Assembly: GCF_003201955.1 (NCBI RefSeq)
Contig: NZ_QJJM01000020.1
Coordinates: forward strand, 1 to 34,305
DNA length: 34,305 nucleotides
Source: Blastomonas natatoria
GTDB taxonomy: Bacteria > Pseudomonadota > Alphaproteobacteria > Sphingomonadales > Sphingomonadaceae
Reading direction: 5' to 3'
The translations under genes and the position numbers were made by a program. This document shows, piece after piece, positions 1 through 8,134 of the stretch (position 1 is the stretch's first letter; every line of letters starts with the position of its first letter). The notes under the pieces were generated by a model. It worked only from the letters and a program-made list of their open reading frames with translations, had not been told where the DNA came from and did not search any database.

Positions 1-186
1 TCCGGTAGTCTTCGCAAAACCACCTGAATCAACGACTTGGGCTGGCGTCAAGCTAACCCACTGGCACCACTCAACTTAATTTCGGATCAGGCTCTTAGGC
101 GGAAGGACATGCAGGGCCTGGCGCTGCTCGTGGATAAGCGCATCAACCCCATGGGCGCGCCAAGCCGATAACGCGATCTTGCACAG

Positions 187-197
187 TAACAGTGTTA
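187..197. promoter_or_regulatory. Palindromic putative operator upstream of the toxin-antitoxin pair
   Basis: TAACA-G-TGTTA is a perfect 11-bp palindrome; further TGTTA copies start at 199 and 217. A weak sigma-70-like promoter may span it (TTGCAC at 179-184, 17-bp spacer, TAGTGT at 202-207), which would start transcription close to the first ATG of the next gene. The next gene encodes a winged-helix protein, and regulators of AbiE-type pairs commonly repress their own promoter, so an autoregulatory operator is a reasonable inference. Bases 1-186 otherwise show no gene that I can support. Confidence 0.35.
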
Positions 198-212
198 ATG
201 TTAGTGTGCGTC

Positions 213-1229
213 ATGATGTTAGCAACCAACCGGCATGAGCGAGCGGGGCTGCTCGAAACGGCGCGTGCCTATATTGAGCAAGTGCTGCATGCGCCGCTTC
301 ATATCGAAGGACCGGTCGCCACTAGCAGCCTGCCATCTTTCCTCGGCCAACGCTACGCATTGGTGGGTGCCGAAATCTTTGGCCGCGAATGCGTGCTGAT
401 GATCCCGAACGGCGACCTCGACGAAACGCCAGCGACGGTCGCAAAGCATCGGGAGGCTCTTCAGCGCCATCTTACAGGCCGGACGGCCGTCCTCGTCACT
501 GATAGACTCAGTAATCACAACCGAGCGAGATTGATTTCACAACGTGTGCCCTTCATCGTCCCAGGCAATCAGCTGTTCATACCTGAGCTTGCGATGGACT
601 TGCGCGAGCATTTTCGAAGCGATCGGGCCGAGCCGGCCGACAGCCTTACGCCAACCGCCCAACTGATCGTGCTGGCGCTGTTGATGGATCGGATCAACAT
701 AGAAACAACGCCTACCGAACTAGCCACGCAGTTTCGATACAGTGCTATGAGCATGAGCCGCGCGATCAGCGAGCTTGAAGCTCTCGGGTTGCTTGATGCG
801 GAGACAAGTGGCCGATATCGCAACGTGCGTTTTCCACTTTCACGAGCCGAGGTTTGGTCGCGCGTGCAACCGTTGCTGCGCACGCCCGTGCGCAAACGAC
901 GCCGGGTTCGACGGCCTCTGGCGAATTTCAAGTGGCCGCGCGCCGGAGAAAGTGCGCTTGCCGAGCGGACTAATCTCTCACACCCGCGCTTAGAGACGTA
1001 CGCGATTGCGGCCGCGGACTGGAAAGCAATCGCAAGACAGTATGATCTGGATCGTCGGGCTGCCTGGGATGAGGCCGTGATCGAACTCGAGACGTGGACT
1101 TATGACCCCCTGCTGCTGGGAGATGCAGATCTCGTGGACCCGATATCTTTATGGCTCAGTTTGCCCAATAACACGGACGATCGCATCGGCGCTGCCAAAG
1201 ATGAGTTGCTCAAGGACGTCGGGCTTTGA
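213..1229 (+). CDS. Winged-helix (MarR-like) regulator, putative antitoxin of an AbiE-like pair
   Basis: Likely DNA-binding antitoxin/repressor of the nucleotidyltransferase encoded immediately downstream. The N-terminal domain (about residues 1-135) ends in a segment with RLISQRVPFIVPGNQLF-type sequence, which I recall from MarR-annotated proteins paired with AbiEii-like toxins. Residues about 146-207 form a winged helix-turn-helix (PTELATQFRYSAMSMSRAIS as recognition region), followed by a basic RKRRRVRR patch and a C-terminal domain. Start is uncertain: GTG192, ATG198, GTG204, ATG213 and ATG216 are all in frame and none has a clear Shine-Dalgarno; ATG213 is chosen because upstream residues look non-native and the operator-like palindrome lies at 187-197. 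The stop codon overlaps the TTG start of the toxin gene (TTGA), implying translational coupling. Base composition is visibly less GC-rich than the genes after 2400, consistent with acquired DNA. The function is inferred from the domain and its partner. Confidence 0.7.
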   Translation: MMLATNRHERAGLLETARAYIEQVLHAPLHIEGPVATSSLPSFLGQRYALVGAEIFGRECVLMIPNGDLDETPATVAKHREALQRHLTGRTAVLVTDRLSNHNRARLISQRVPFIVPGNQLFIPELAMDLREHFRSDRAEPADSLTPTAQLIVLALLMDRINIETTPTELATQFRYSAMSMSRAISELEALGLLDAETSGRYRNVRFPLSRAEVWSRVQPLLRTPVRKRRRVRRPLANFKWPRAGESALAERTNLSHPRLETYAIAAADWKAIARQYDLDRRAAWDEAVIELETWTYDPLLLGDADLVDPISLWLSLPNNTDDRIGAAKDELLKDVGL

Positions 1230-1987
1230 AGGGGCTCGATGCATTCAAGGCGCACTTCGAGGGTTTTGCGCACAATTACGTGTTGATCGGCGGCGCTGCC
1301 TGCGAAATCATAATGGAAGAAGTCGGTCTCGATTTTCGCGCTACGAAGGATCTCGATATCGTGATCTTGGTTGAGGCGCTGGACGCTGCATTCGGTGAGC
1401 GCTTCTGGGCTTTTGTCGAGGCGGGCGGCTACCAACAACGCGAGCGGAGCAGTGGCAAGAAAGAGTTCTACCGCTTCCAGAAGCCGTGTAACAGCGATTA
1501 TCCGGCGATGCTTGAGCTCTTCGCGCGCACGCCTGATGCAATAACTCCCGCCGCCGATAGCGTGCTGACGCCTCTTCCGGTTGACGAAGATATAGCAAGC
1601 CTTTCGGCGATTTTGCTCGACGATGTCTATTATCAGGCATTGGTGGAGAACAGCCGCGAAGTTGATGGGATAGCCGTCTTGGACGAACGTATTCTGATCC
1701 CGTTCAAGGCCAAAGCGCATCTCGACCTTGCCGAACGGCGCGATCGCGGTGAGGAGATCGATCAGAAAACGGTCCGCAAGCATCGGGCCGACGTGTTTCG
1801 CCTGTTGCAGTTGTTGCCGGAAAGTGCCCGCGTTGTTTTGCCATCCACCATTGCGGCGGCTGTCGCGGCGTTTGCCGAAAAGGTGGAAGCAGACGGGGAT
1901 TTTGTGCCAAAGGATATCGGGTTGCCGTTGGATGCGGTGAGCCACATCTCCAGATTGCGGGTCCTTTATGGCATCGAGCAGGGATGA
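1226..1987 (+). CDS. Nucleotidyltransferase, AbiEii/AbiGii toxin-like
   Basis: Predicted toxin of a two-gene toxin-antitoxin or abortive-infection module. The 253-aa protein has the nucleotidyltransferase signature: a GG pair at residues 22-23 (YVLIGGAACEI) and T40-K41-D42-L43-D44, giving the D-x-D metal-binding pair of the polymerase-beta-like fold. AbiEii homologues transfer nucleotides to RNA targets and are neutralised by AbiEi-type regulators (family knowledge). The start codon is TTG at 1226, overlapping the upstream TGA by two bases (TTGA); there is no other good in-frame start before the conserved motif, and overlap explains how it could be translated without its own Shine-Dalgarno. 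It is somewhat shorter than classical AbiEii (about 300 aa). The target molecule cannot be read from sequence. Confidence 0.75.
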   Translation: MKGLDAFKAHFEGFAHNYVLIGGAACEIIMEEVGLDFRATKDLDIVILVEALDAAFGERFWAFVEAGGYQQRERSSGKKEFYRFQKPCNSDYPAMLELFARTPDAITPAADSVLTPLPVDEDIASLSAILLDDVYYQALVENSREVDGIAVLDERILIPFKAKAHLDLAERRDRGEEIDQKTVRKHRADVFRLLQLLPESARVVLPSTIAAAVAAFAEKVEADGDFVPKDIGLPLDAVSHISRLRVLYGIEQG

Positions 1988-2011
1988 AGGGTAGGAAGGT
2001 GGCACGGCCCA

Positions 2012-2179
2012 TCAGTACACAGGCGAATGAACGAATTGCCGCTGTGCAACCTCATGCCAGAGGTAATCGTCGGGAGAGCCCCATCTGTCGTGAGGGCGGC
2101 CCCAGTGGCGCATGAACCGGTACAAGCCCATAAGCGCTGGCCACGCAGGCTTTCGATGTATTGCAGGTGGCGTATTCAT
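2012..2179 (-). CDS. Possible small gene, 55 aa, unknown
   Basis: A short minus-strand reading frame begins MNTPPAIHRKPAW and ends REF-less with FVHSPVY, with a Trp/His/Arg-rich middle (RHWGRPHDRWGSPDDYLWHE). Amino-acid content looks protein-like rather than random, and the frame fills the otherwise gene-free space between the toxin gene and the island-boundary repeats. There is no clear Shine-Dalgarno before ATG2179 (the upstream sequence is A-rich), and internal ATGs at residues 17 and 23 are alternatives. It is convergent with the toxin gene, whose stop lies 24 bases away. I do not recognise a family. It could be the remnant 3' end of a longer gene or a genuine small accessory protein. Confidence 0.35.
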   Translation of the reverse strand: MNTPPAIHRKPAWPALMGLYRFMRHWGRPHDRWGSPDDYLWHEVAQRQFVHSPVY

Positions 2180-2230
2180 TAAGCTTTTTGACGAAATAGC
2201 TGAATCGAATTATGGTTAGATTAACGAAAA

Positions 2231-2252
2231 TGTGGGGGAGAGTGTGGGGGAG
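2231..2252. repeat. Tandem direct repeat TGTGGGGGAG x2
   Basis: TGTGGGGGAG occurs at 2231-2240 and again at 2243-2252, a 12-bp period with perfect identity. It lies about 50 bases before a tRNA-3'-end-like fragment. Short direct repeats near an attachment core often act as arm-type binding sites for tyrosine integrases or excisionases; that role is inferred from position only, since no integrase gene is in the window. Confidence 0.5.
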
Positions 2253-2296
2253 GCTCTTCGCTCATTCCAAGAACAATATTGATATCAAATCATTAT

Positions 2297-2326
2297 CTTG
2301 ATGGTTCGATTCAAGCCCTGCCACCA
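2297..2326. other. tRNA-3'-end-like fragment, possible attachment-site remnant
   Basis: The stretch contains a T-loop-like GGTTCGATTC followed eleven bases later by GCCACCA, resembling the 3' end of a tRNA gene, but there is no complete tRNA upstream and the T-stem does not pair properly. A different inverted repeat, CTTGA/TCAAG, flanks the loop. Integrative elements that insert at tRNA 3' ends leave such a displaced fragment at one border. It sits exactly between accessory DNA (toxin-antitoxin, unknown small frame) and core genes (gloB onward), so I read 1988-2340 as a probable island edge. The 419-base gap 1988-2406 holds the 55-codon frame, the direct repeat and this fragment; nothing else is evident. 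Confidence 0.35.
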
Positions 2327-2406
2327 CCCCCTTCACGTTCCTGATGATGAAGGCCCCGGGGCCGAGTGCCCTTGGCAAGCCCGATAGGATTGGGCACAAC
2401 GCGCGC

Positions 2407-3135
2407 ATGATAGAGATCGTCCGCATCCCCGCCCTGTCCGACAATTATATCTGGCTGGTGCATGAGCCGATCAGCGGCGAGACGGTGGTTATCGACCCCG
2501 CCGAGGCCGAGCCCGTGCTGGCTGAGGCCAAGGCGCGCGGCTGGTCCATCACGCAGATCTGGAACACGCACTGGCACCCCGATCATGTCGGTGGCAATGC
2601 CGCGATCAAGGCGGCGACCGACTGCGCGATCACCAGCCCCGAAGCCGAACGCGATCGGATCGCGACCTTCGACACCACGGTAAAGGGCGGCGATGTCGTG
2701 CATCTGGGATTGATCCGCGCGGACGTGATCGATGTTCCTGCCCATACGGCGGGCCATATCGCCTATCATCTGCCCGAAGAGCAGGCGATCTTCGTCGGCG
2801 ATACGCTGTTCGCCATGGGCTGCGGTCGGTTGTTCGAGGGCACGGCCGAACAGATGTTCGACAATATGGCGCGGCTCGCGGTGCTGCCCGGCGAAACGCA
2901 CGTCTATTGTGCGCATGAATATACCGAATCGAACGGGCGCTATGCGCTGGTCGCCGAGCCCGACAACCTGGCGCTCGCCGAACGGATGGAGCAGGTATTC
3001 GCGATGCGCGCGCGGGGTGAACCGACTGTGCCGACGACCATCGCGCTCGAACGCGCGACCAACCCCTTCATGCGTGCACGATCTGCCGAAGAACTCGCCG
3101 AGCGCCGCGCCGCCAAGGACAATTTCCGGGGCTGA
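2407..3135 (+). CDS. gloB: Hydroxyacylglutathione hydrolase (glyoxalase II)
   Basis: Hydrolyses S-D-lactoylglutathione to D-lactate and glutathione, the second step of cytosolic methylglyoxal detoxification. The 242-aa protein has the metallo-beta-lactamase motif T54-H-W-H-P-D-H60 (ligands H55, H57, D59, H60), H113 in PAHTAGH, D132 in [15 protein letters not shown], and H170 in CAHEYT, with the C-terminal NPFMR region that GloB proteins use for glutathione binding. Length matches the family (about 240-256 aa). Start ATG2407 is chosen because the family begins directly with a [16 protein letters not shown]-type strand; the in-frame ATG at 2344 would add 21 residues of unrelated sequence running toward the island border. 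The pcaF-like gene follows after 32 bases on the same strand. Confidence 0.93.
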   Translation: MIEIVRIPALSDNYIWLVHEPISGETVVIDPAEAEPVLAEAKARGWSITQIWNTHWHPDHVGGNAAIKAATDCAITSPEAERDRIATFDTTVKGGDVVHLGLIRADVIDVPAHTAGHIAYHLPEEQAIFVGDTLFAMGCGRLFEGTAEQMFDNMARLAVLPGETHVYCAHEYTESNGRYALVAEPDNLALAERMEQVFAMRARGEPTVPTTIALERATNPFMRARSAEELAERRAAKDNFRG

Positions 3136-3167
3136 AACCGCCGGATCGACAGCTGAGAGGACCTGAC

Positions 3168-4370
3168 ATGACCGAAGCCTTTATCTGCGACGCCGTGCGC
3201 ACGCCGATCGGGCGCTATGGCGGCGGTCTGGCGACGGTACGGCCCGATGATCTGGCAGCAGTCGTGCTGCGCGCACTGGTCGGACGCAACCCGGGGCTCG
3301 ATGCAGCGGCGATCGACGATGTGCTGTTGGGCTGTGCCAACCAGGCGGGCGAGGACAATCGCAACGTCGCGCGCATGGCCGCCTTGCTGGCAGGCCTGCC
3401 CGAGACCGTCGGGGGCGCCACGATCAACCGGCTGTGCGGATCGGGGCTGGATGCAGTCGGCAGCGCTGCGCGCGCTATCCGCGCGGGCGATGCCGATCTG
3501 ATGATCGCGGGCGGGGTCGAGAGCATGACCCGCGCGCCCTTCGTGATGCCCAAGGCGGGCAGCGCCTTTGCTCGCGACAATGCGGTCTATGACACGACCA
3601 TCGGCTGGCGTTTCGTCAACCCGCTGATGAAGGCGGTGCACGGCGTCGATTCGATGCCCGAGACGGCCGAGAATGTCGCCGAGGACTTCGGCATCGCCCG
3701 CGCCGATCAGGACGCATTCGCGCTGCGCAGCCAGCAGCGCGCAGCTGCTGCGCAAGCCTCCGGGCGACTGGCAGCAGAGATCGTTCCGGTCAGCATCCCG
3801 CAGCGCAAGGGCGAACCGCTCATCATCGATGCCGACGAACATCCGCGCATGACGTCGATCGAGGCGCTGGCTGCGCTGAAGCCGATCTTGCGGCCCGGCG
3901 GCACGGTGACCGCAGGCAATGCCAGCGGCGTCAATGACGGCGCGGCGGCGCTGATTGTCGCGTCCGAAGCGGCGGCGGCGCGGAACGGCCTGACGCCGCG
4001 CGCGCGGATCGTCGGAACGGCGGTCGCGGGCGTGCCGCCACGCATCATGGGCATCGGCCCGGCCCCGGCGGTCGAAAAGCTACTGGCACGCTCGCGGCTG
4101 ACACTGGGCGAGATCGACATCATCGAGCTGAACGAAGCTTTTGCCGCGCAAGGCCTGGCCGTGTTGCGCCAGCTGGGCCTGCCCGACGATGCGCCGCATG
4201 TGAATCCCAATGGCGGGGCGATTGCGCTCGGTCATCCGCTCGGCATGTCAGGGGCGCGTCTGGCGCTGACTGCGACCGAGGAGCTGCAGCGCACCGGTGG
4301 ACGCTATGCCATCGCAACCATGTGCATCGGCGTGGGGCAGGGGATCGCGATGCTCGTGGAGCGGGTGTAA
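3168..4370 (+). CDS. pcaF: 3-oxoadipyl-CoA thiolase / acetyl-CoA acyltransferase
   Basis: Thiolase cleaving 3-oxoadipyl-CoA to succinyl-CoA and acetyl-CoA, the last step of the beta-ketoadipate and phenylacetate pathways. At 400 aa it has the length of PcaF/PaaJ and close sequence agreement with them over the whole protein, including [15 protein letters not shown] at the N-terminus and [12 protein letters not shown]. Catalytic residues are visible: nucleophile C90 in [11 protein letters not shown], His in [14 protein letters not shown], and the second Cys in [18 protein letters not shown] precedes ATG3168 as ribosome binding site. No other pca or paa gene is nearby, so the in vivo substrate may be broader (general 3-ketoacyl-CoA thiolysis). 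A palindromic repeat starts 22 bases after the stop. Confidence 0.88.
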   Translation: MTEAFICDAVRTPIGRYGGGLATVRPDDLAAVVLRALVGRNPGLDAAAIDDVLLGCANQAGEDNRNVARMAALLAGLPETVGGATINRLCGSGLDAVGSAARAIRAGDADLMIAGGVESMTRAPFVMPKAGSAFARDNAVYDTTIGWRFVNPLMKAVHGVDSMPETAENVAEDFGIARADQDAFALRSQQRAAAAQASGRLAAEIVPVSIPQRKGEPLIIDADEHPRMTSIEALAALKPILRPGGTVTAGNASGVNDGAAALIVASEAAAARNGLTPRARIVGTAVAGVPPRIMGIGPAPAVEKLLARSRLTLGEIDIIELNEAFAAQGLAVLRQLGLPDDAPHVNPNGGAIALGHPLGMSGARLALTATEELQRTGGRYAIATMCIGVGQGIAMLVERV

Positions 4371-4392
4371 CGCGAGCCGTTGCAGTCTCCCT

Positions 4393-4476
4393 CGTCATTC
4401 CCGCGAACGCGGGAATCCCGCTTTCTCCCAGACGCTGAATCAGCAAAGCGGGACCCCCGCCTTCGCGGGGGTGACG
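4393..4476. repeat. REP-like palindromic repeat, copy 1
   Basis: An 84-bp element with nested inverted repeats: outer CGTCA/TGACG, a left hairpin TTCCCGC-GAAC-GCGGGAA, a right hairpin CCCCCGC-CTTC-GCGGGGG, and CCCGCTTT pairing with AAAGCGGG between them. A second copy lies at 11436-11518 with near-identical arms and a divergent centre. It sits between convergent genes (thiolase plus strand, aminopeptidase minus strand), so it could also terminate both transcripts. Confidence 0.8.
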
Positions 4477-4515
4477 ATGATGGGCGGCATGGGCGGCGAG
4501 CGAAAACAGCCCAGA

Positions 4516-6120
4516 TCACTCCCCCGCCACTTTGGGGACCGGCTGGAAATCCCGGACGAAGCGCTCGAGCAGGCGCACGCCATAACCGGTCGAGCCCGCC
4601 GGTTTCAGGTCGTTCGCGCCGCCCCATGCCATGCCGGCAATGTCGATATGCGCCCAGGGCGTTTCGGGCTTCACGAACGCGCCGATGAAATGCGCGCCAG
4701 CGCCTGCTCCGGCGCCACCCGCACCCGAATTCTTGATATCGGCGATGGTCGATTTCGTGTCCTCGGCATAGCTAGGGTGCAGCGGCATGCGCCAGACGGC
4801 ATCGCCACTGGCATCGCCTGCCTTGAGCAGCTGATCTGCGAGCGGATCGTGACGGCTGAACAGCCCGGCATAATCGTCGCCCAAGGCGGTCATGATCGCA
4901 CCGGTCAGCGTTGCCATGTCGACGATCGCGGCGGGGTTCAGCTTCGTATCGGCATAGGCAACCGCGTCAGCGAGCACGAGCCGTCCTTCGGCATCGGTCG
5001 AGATGATCTCGATGGTCTTGCCGTTCATCGCCTGCAGCACGTCTGCCGGGCGCGCGGCATTGCCGTCGGGCATGTTCTCGGACAGCGCGGCGATCGCGAC
5101 GACATCGACCGGCGCGCGCGACTTGGCCAGCGCCAGCGCCGCGCCGACCACGCTCGCCGCGCCCGACATGTCGAACTTCATGTCGCCCATGCCACTGCCA
5201 TTCTTGAGCGAGATGCCGCCGCTATCGAATGTGATGCCCTTGCCGGCAAGCACCACCGGGCCGTTCGATGGTGCGCCGCGTCCGGTGTAGCGGACGATCA
5301 GCATGCGCGGCGGACGCGCCGAACCGCGACCCGAGCCCAGGATCGAACCCATGCCGAGCTTTTCCATCGCAGGGACATCGAGTGCCTCGATCGTCACTCC
5401 GGCGACACCCGCAAAGGCGGCGCGGGTGCGTTCGACAAAGCTCTCGGGATAGATGACGTTGGCCGGTTCGTTGGAAAGATCGCGCGCAAAGGCCATCGCC
5501 TCGATCAGCGGCCTGCCGCGCCCTGCATAGGCAGCGCGGGCGGGGTCGGTGGCATCAGTGACGATCGTTGTACCTGCCATCGGACCGGCTTCGCGCGCCT
5601 TGGCCTGATACAGGTCCGATCGATATTCGCCGATACCCATGCCGGTGGCAAGTTCGGCCACGGCTTCGGCGGGCAGGCCGTTTGCGAGCACGGTGAGCGA
5701 TCCCTTGTCCTTCATCAGCGCACGACCGGCCGCGACGCCGAGCTTCTGGATTGCCGCTGCGCTCATGTCCGTCCCGGTGCCGACGACTTGGATGCGGTCC
5801 CAGCCGCCGATGCCGCGCAGGCTGAGGGTACCGGATTTATAGTCGAACTCCGCTGCGGCGAGCGCGCGGGCAATGGCGGCGCGCTCGGCTTCGTTCAGCG
5901 AAGCGGCCCTGCTTGCGAGATCGGCTTCGCCAGCCAGCGGTAGCACCAGCGTGCCGGAGGGCGCAGGCAGGCTGCTGGCGAAACTGACCCGACGGAATTG
6001 TGCCTTGGCTGCCTTGAGGGTCAGCGAGGGCTTCACCACTTCCTGCGCCTGCACGGCCAGGGGCATTGCGATGGTGAGTGCGGCAACGCTGCCAGCGATC
6101 AGAAATTGGCGGATAGGCAT
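4516..6120 (-). CDS. Exported leucyl aminopeptidase-family (M17) metallopeptidase
   Basis: Two-metal aminopeptidase of the PepA family removing N-terminal residues from peptides. The 534-aa protein has the M17 C-terminal catalytic domain: K294 and D299 in LAGKGITFDSGG, D317 in MKFDMSGA, and D376/E378/R380 in STDAEGRLVLADA (N is more usual than S at the first position). The N-terminal 26 residues form a signal peptide (MPIRQF, hydrophobic core, VQA cleavage site), so the enzyme is probably periplasmic, unlike cytosolic PepA. ATG6120 is chosen over ATG6159 because it gives a clean signal peptide and is preceded by an AGGGGG ribosome binding site. It is divergent from the tspO-like gene. I leave the symbol empty because PepA proper is cytoplasmic. 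Confidence 0.88.
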   Translation of the reverse strand: MPIRQFLIAGSVAALTIAMPLAVQAQEVVKPSLTLKAAKAQFRRVSFASSLPAPSGTLVLPLAGEADLASRAASLNEAERAAIARALAAAEFDYKSGTLSLRGIGGWDRIQVVGTGTDMSAAAIQKLGVAAGRALMKDKGSLTVLANGLPAEAVAELATGMGIGEYRSDLYQAKAREAGPMAGTTIVTDATDPARAAYAGRGRPLIEAMAFARDLSNEPANVIYPESFVERTRAAFAGVAGVTIEALDVPAMEKLGMGSILGSGRGSARPPRMLIVRYTGRGAPSNGPVVLAGKGITFDSGGISLKNGSGMGDMKFDMSGAASVVGAALALAKSRAPVDVVAIAALSENMPDGNAARPADVLQAMNGKTIEIISTDAEGRLVLADAVAYADTKLNPAAIVDMATLTGAIMTALGDDYAGLFSRHDPLADQLLKAGDASGDAVWRMPLHPSYAEDTKSTIADIKNSGAGGAGAGAGAHFIGAFVKPETPWAHIDIAGMAWGGANDLKPAGSTGYGVRLLERFVRDFQPVPKVAGE

Positions 6121-6252
6121 CAGGAAACCCCCTTTTGTCCTCGTAACATTGGCAACCATATCAGCAGCTTGGGTTGTTCACGGCAAGCAAAGAAGTGCGC
6201 GCGCCGGCCGTGTGGCATTGTCTTGTCAGCCTCATGACCCCATGTGCAAGCG

Positions 6253-6732
6253 ATGTTCAGCACACCCGTCATCGCCGCCATCGCCTGGGCCGTCATTCTG
6301 GGCGGGGCTGGCGGGCTGCTGACCGAGATCGGTGCCTGGTACAAGAATTTGCGCAAGCCGAGCTGGCAGCCGCCCGACTGGTTGTTCGGGCCCGCCTGGA
6401 CGATCATCCTGGGCCTGGCAGCCTGGGCTGCAGTGCTCGCATGGAACGGCACGCAGACGCAGGGTGACCGGTTGATCGTGATCGCGCTTTATGTCGCGAA
6501 TTTCGTCTTCCATCTTCTCTGGTCGCCGCTGTTCTTCAAGTTCAAGCGGCCCGATTGGGCGCTGGTCGAGGTGGTGTTCCTGTGGTCGTCGGTGTTCGCG
6601 ATGTGCGTATGGCTGCGGCCCTATTCCGTGCTCGCGAGCTGGCTGATCGTGCCCTATCTCGTCTGGGTCAGTTTCGCCGCGATGCTCAACGCCAAGATCG
6701 TCCAGCTCAACCGTCCGTTCGGTCGCGCCTGA
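6253..6732 (+). CDS. tspO: TspO/MBR family tryptophan-rich sensory protein
   Basis: Small five-helix inner-membrane protein of the TspO/translocator family, which binds porphyrins and, in Rhodobacter, modulates tetrapyrrole-dependent gene expression. The 159-aa product has the family signature KPSWQPPDWLFGPAWT (P-x-W-x-P-P...F-G-P-x-W-T) and five hydrophobic segments, with the Trp-rich loops typical of the family; length is standard. ATG6253 is preferred, GTG6244 being a three-codon-longer alternative; neither has a strong Shine-Dalgarno. It is divergent from the aminopeptidase gene. Whether it links to tetrapyrrole control here cannot be judged, as no photosynthesis or heme gene is present. 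Confidence 0.9.
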   Translation: MFSTPVIAAIAWAVILGGAGGLLTEIGAWYKNLRKPSWQPPDWLFGPAWTIILGLAAWAAVLAWNGTQTQGDRLIVIALYVANFVFHLLWSPLFFKFKRPDWALVEVVFLWSSVFAMCVWLRPYSVLASWLIVPYLVWVSFAAMLNAKIVQLNRPFGRA

Positions 6733-6815
6733 AGTTTATCGGTCGAATAGCGCCAAATCGCTTGGTGCCGGAATAATATGTGTTAACTTTGCTTGACACT
6801 ATTCAGGGGACCAGT

Positions 6816-8129
6816 GTGAGCGACCAGAAAACGCAGATTGTCGTTGTGGGCGGAGGCGCTGGCGGACTGGAGCTGGTGCGGCGGCTCGGCAGCAGATACG
6901 GCCGCGAGAAGCACGACATCATCCTGGTCGATCGCAACCTGACGCATATCTGGAAGCCGCTGCTGCACGAGGTTGCGGCAGGCTCGCTCGACGCCAATCT
7001 CGACGAGGTCGGCTATGGCGGCCATGCCGTGCGCTGGGGCTATCGCTTCTTCAACGGCGCGCTCGAGAGCATCGACCGTAGCACGAGGCATATCATCACC
7101 GCGCCGCTGCTCGACGATTCCGGCAAGGAGGTGATCGGGCGGCACCGTATCCGCTATGACTATCTGGTGCTCGCCTTTGGTGGCGTCTCCAACGATTTCG
7201 GTGTGCCGGGCGTCCGCGAGCATGCCCAGTTTCTCGAGCATCGCGGCCAGGCGGACAGTTTCCGGCAGAAGCTGCTCAACGCGTGCCTGCGTGCCAATCA
7301 CGAGCACAATACCGGCAACCCCGAAGCGCGGGTGCGCATTTGCATCATCGGCGGCGGGGCCACGGGAGTGGAGCTTTCTGCCGAGCTGTACAATGCCGCC
7401 AAGTCGCTGCGCTATTACGGGCTGGAAGTGTTTGACGAGAGCAAGCTCGAGGTGACGCTGCTCGAGGCCGGGCCGCGCATCCTGCCGCAGATCGATGCCG
7501 AGCTGGCTGGCACTGCGCGGCACGAACTCGAGCAACTCGGCGTCAGCGTGCGGGAGAATACGCAGGTCGTGCGCGTCGCCGAGCATTCGGTCGAGACCAA
7601 GGATGGTGAAGCGATCCCCGCCGACCTGATCGTCTGGGCCGCCGGGGTCAAGGGCGCCGACGGTGTTACCGAGATGAGCGATCTCGAGCTCAATCGCCTC
7701 AGCCAGTTCGTCGTCAAGCCGACGCTGCAGACGACGCTCGACGATCATATCTTCGCTCTCGGCGATTGTGCGTCATGCCTTCTCCCCGGCCAGGAACGCC
7801 CGATTCCGCCCCGCGCGCAATCCGCGCACCAGATGGCGAGCCATGTGTTCGACAATCTGTGCCGGATACAGGCGGGCAAGCCGCTCAGGGATTTCGTCTA
7901 CAAGGACCATGGCTCGCTGGTGTCGCTGAGCCGTTTTTCGACCGTGGGCAGCCTGATGGGCAATCTGGTCGGCGGCCGCATGGCGGTCGAAGGGCGGCTG
8001 GCGCGCTGGGCCTACCAGTCGCTCTACCGCATGCACCTGATCGCGATCCATGGCTGGTGGCGCGGCATATCGCTGATCGTCATCGGCCATGTGAACCAGA
8101 TCGTGCGGCCGAAGCTCAAGCTGCACTGA
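6816..8129 (+). CDS. ndh: Type II NADH dehydrogenase (NDH-2), FAD-dependent
   Basis: Single-subunit NADH:quinone oxidoreductase feeding electrons to the quinone pool without proton pumping, bound to the cytoplasmic face of the membrane. The 437-aa protein has two Rossmann dinucleotide motifs: VVVGGGAGGLELVRRLG near the N-terminus (FAD) and IIGGGATGVELSAEL in the middle (NADH), then the FALGDCA FAD-contact segment and a C-terminal amphipathic/hydrophobic stretch (LIAIHGWWRGISLIVIGHV) fitting membrane anchoring. GTG6816 is chosen because AGGGGACC lies about seven bases upstream; the in-frame GTG at 6780 would add 12 residues of non-family sequence. It is convergent with the dihydroorotase-like gene, 12 bases away. 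Confidence 0.87.
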   Translation: MSDQKTQIVVVGGGAGGLELVRRLGSRYGREKHDIILVDRNLTHIWKPLLHEVAAGSLDANLDEVGYGGHAVRWGYRFFNGALESIDRSTRHIITAPLLDDSGKEVIGRHRIRYDYLVLAFGGVSNDFGVPGVREHAQFLEHRGQADSFRQKLLNACLRANHEHNTGNPEARVRICIIGGGATGVELSAELYNAAKSLRYYGLEVFDESKLEVTLLEAGPRILPQIDAELAGTARHELEQLGVSVRENTQVVRVAEHSVETKDGEAIPADLIVWAAGVKGADGVTEMSDLELNRLSQFVVKPTLQTTLDDHIFALGDCASCLLPGQERPIPPRAQSAHQMASHVFDNLCRIQAGKPLRDFVYKDHGSLVSLSRFSTVGSLMGNLVGGRMAVEGRLARWAYQSLYRMHLIAIHGWWRGISLIVIGHVNQIVRPKLKLH

Positions 8130-8134
8130 TCGGG

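Noticed and set aside
2301-2326. Complete tRNA gene, or a copy of the tRNA-Arg 3' end
   Set aside because: No cloverleaf can be formed, and the sequence does not match the 3' end at 28161-28185.
4297-5943. Long plus-strand frame (548 codons)
   Set aside because: Antisense to the M17 aminopeptidase, which has clear catalytic motifs; the frame is a GC-codon shadow.
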